NCBI RefSeq assembly: GCF_040954645.1
Contig: NC_092803.1
Location: forward strand, 84,740,417-84,804,416
Length of the DNA stretch: 64,000 nt
Origin: Diabrotica undecimpunctata
Lineage: Eukaryota > Arthropoda > Insecta > Coleoptera > Chrysomelidae
Reading direction: 5' to 3'
A program made the translations under genes and the position numbers. Below the pieces are notes generated by a model. It made no database searches. It was not told where the DNA came from and saw nothing but the letters and a program-made list of their open reading frames with translations. This document shows positions 63,649 to 64,000 of the stretch, piece by piece; position 1 is the stretch's first letter, and each line of letters begins with the position of its first letter.

Positions 63649-64000
63649 GTGTTGGAAAACCATCAGATTTGTTTGTATATTCACCAGGTATTCAAACATT
63701 TTATATCATAAAGCACTATAATAAAAATAAAACAGATTTTTCTTAATAATTATAATTCACTTGATTTACAATAAAGCGATTACTAAAAATACTTATATAC
63801 GTTTTATTTCATTATTTTTTATTACATGGGTTATTAACCCTATGTTAATAATAATAATTATATAAAATATAAAATATTTGTCACCTTTAGGTTTCCACTA
63901 TCCCTTTAGATTATTTTTCAATCAGATTTGAACTTTAAGGTCCCCTCTTAGTTTGAAGCCCTCTGGCAGACATCCCAGTCGGGGTTTTTAGTGGATCCAA
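63649..64000 (+). mobile_element. Inverted second copy of the Helitron 3' region
   Basis: 63649-64000 is about 85-90% identical to the reverse complement of 62362-~62765: it encodes RVGKPSDLFVYSPG on the plus strand and shares CTTTAGATTATTTTTCAATC and AGTTTGAAGCCCTCTGGCAG. It runs off the window, so its terminus is not seen. The two copies are tail-outward, with the helicase of the left copy between them. Confidence 0.8.

Overview
The window looks like an AT-rich nuclear genomic segment from an insect. The evidence is a spliced forkhead gene with GT-AG introns embedded in old, nested transposable elements typical of insects: an errantivirus-like Gypsy element, BEL/Pao, Jockey-like and RTE-like LINEs, Penelope-like, piggyBac, pogo-like, Helitron and foldback elements. 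A beetle is my best guess, but that rests only on remembered similarity of the LINE families. No tRNA, rRNA or CRISPR array was recognised.

Layout. 1-7.4 kb: a candidate LTR, a piggyBac remnant, a minus-strand pogo-like transposase pseudogene with subterminal repeats, and a LINE interrupted by a second, inverted LINE. 7.65-21.18 kb: a minus-strand errantivirus-like Gypsy element with recognisable LTRs, PBS, PPT, gag, protease, RT, integrase and an env-like ORF. A 6.3-kb Jockey-like LINE with a 14-bp target-site duplication splits it at the protease active site. 21.6-23.05 kb: an unusual gene-free stretch packed with short hairpins, some with compensatory changes between repeats. 23.07-25.72 kb: a piggyBac element whose predicted intron carries a 460-bp palindrome. 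28.2-30.2 kb: LINE and Penelope-like debris. 30.31-41.87 kb: a minus-strand BEL/Pao element. Its 3' LTR is split by a Jockey-like LINE, its 5' LTR by an RTE-like LINE, and its body by two short LINE fragments.

42.45-60.40 kb holds the one clear host gene, a FoxJ1-like forkhead transcription factor. Three coding exons joined in phase give 467 codons plus a stop. Its 16.3-kb second intron contains three copies of one little-known DDE-like transposase family. One copy lies in a 5.1-kb element with ~125-bp terminal inverted repeats and four same-direction GGACTTACGCAA repeats. The intron also holds LINE fragments, foldback MITEs, microsatellites and hammerhead-like motifs.

60.4-64 kb: a foldback element abutting a Helitron 3' terminus, a Helitron helicase pseudogene, and an inverted second copy of the Helitron 3' region running off the window.

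Most open reading frames are decayed element genes; the FoxJ1-like gene and the Jockey ORF1 are the only long intact coding regions. The nesting order can be read from target-site duplications: Gypsy before Jockey; BEL before its four LINE inserts; one foldback element before a LINE fragment.
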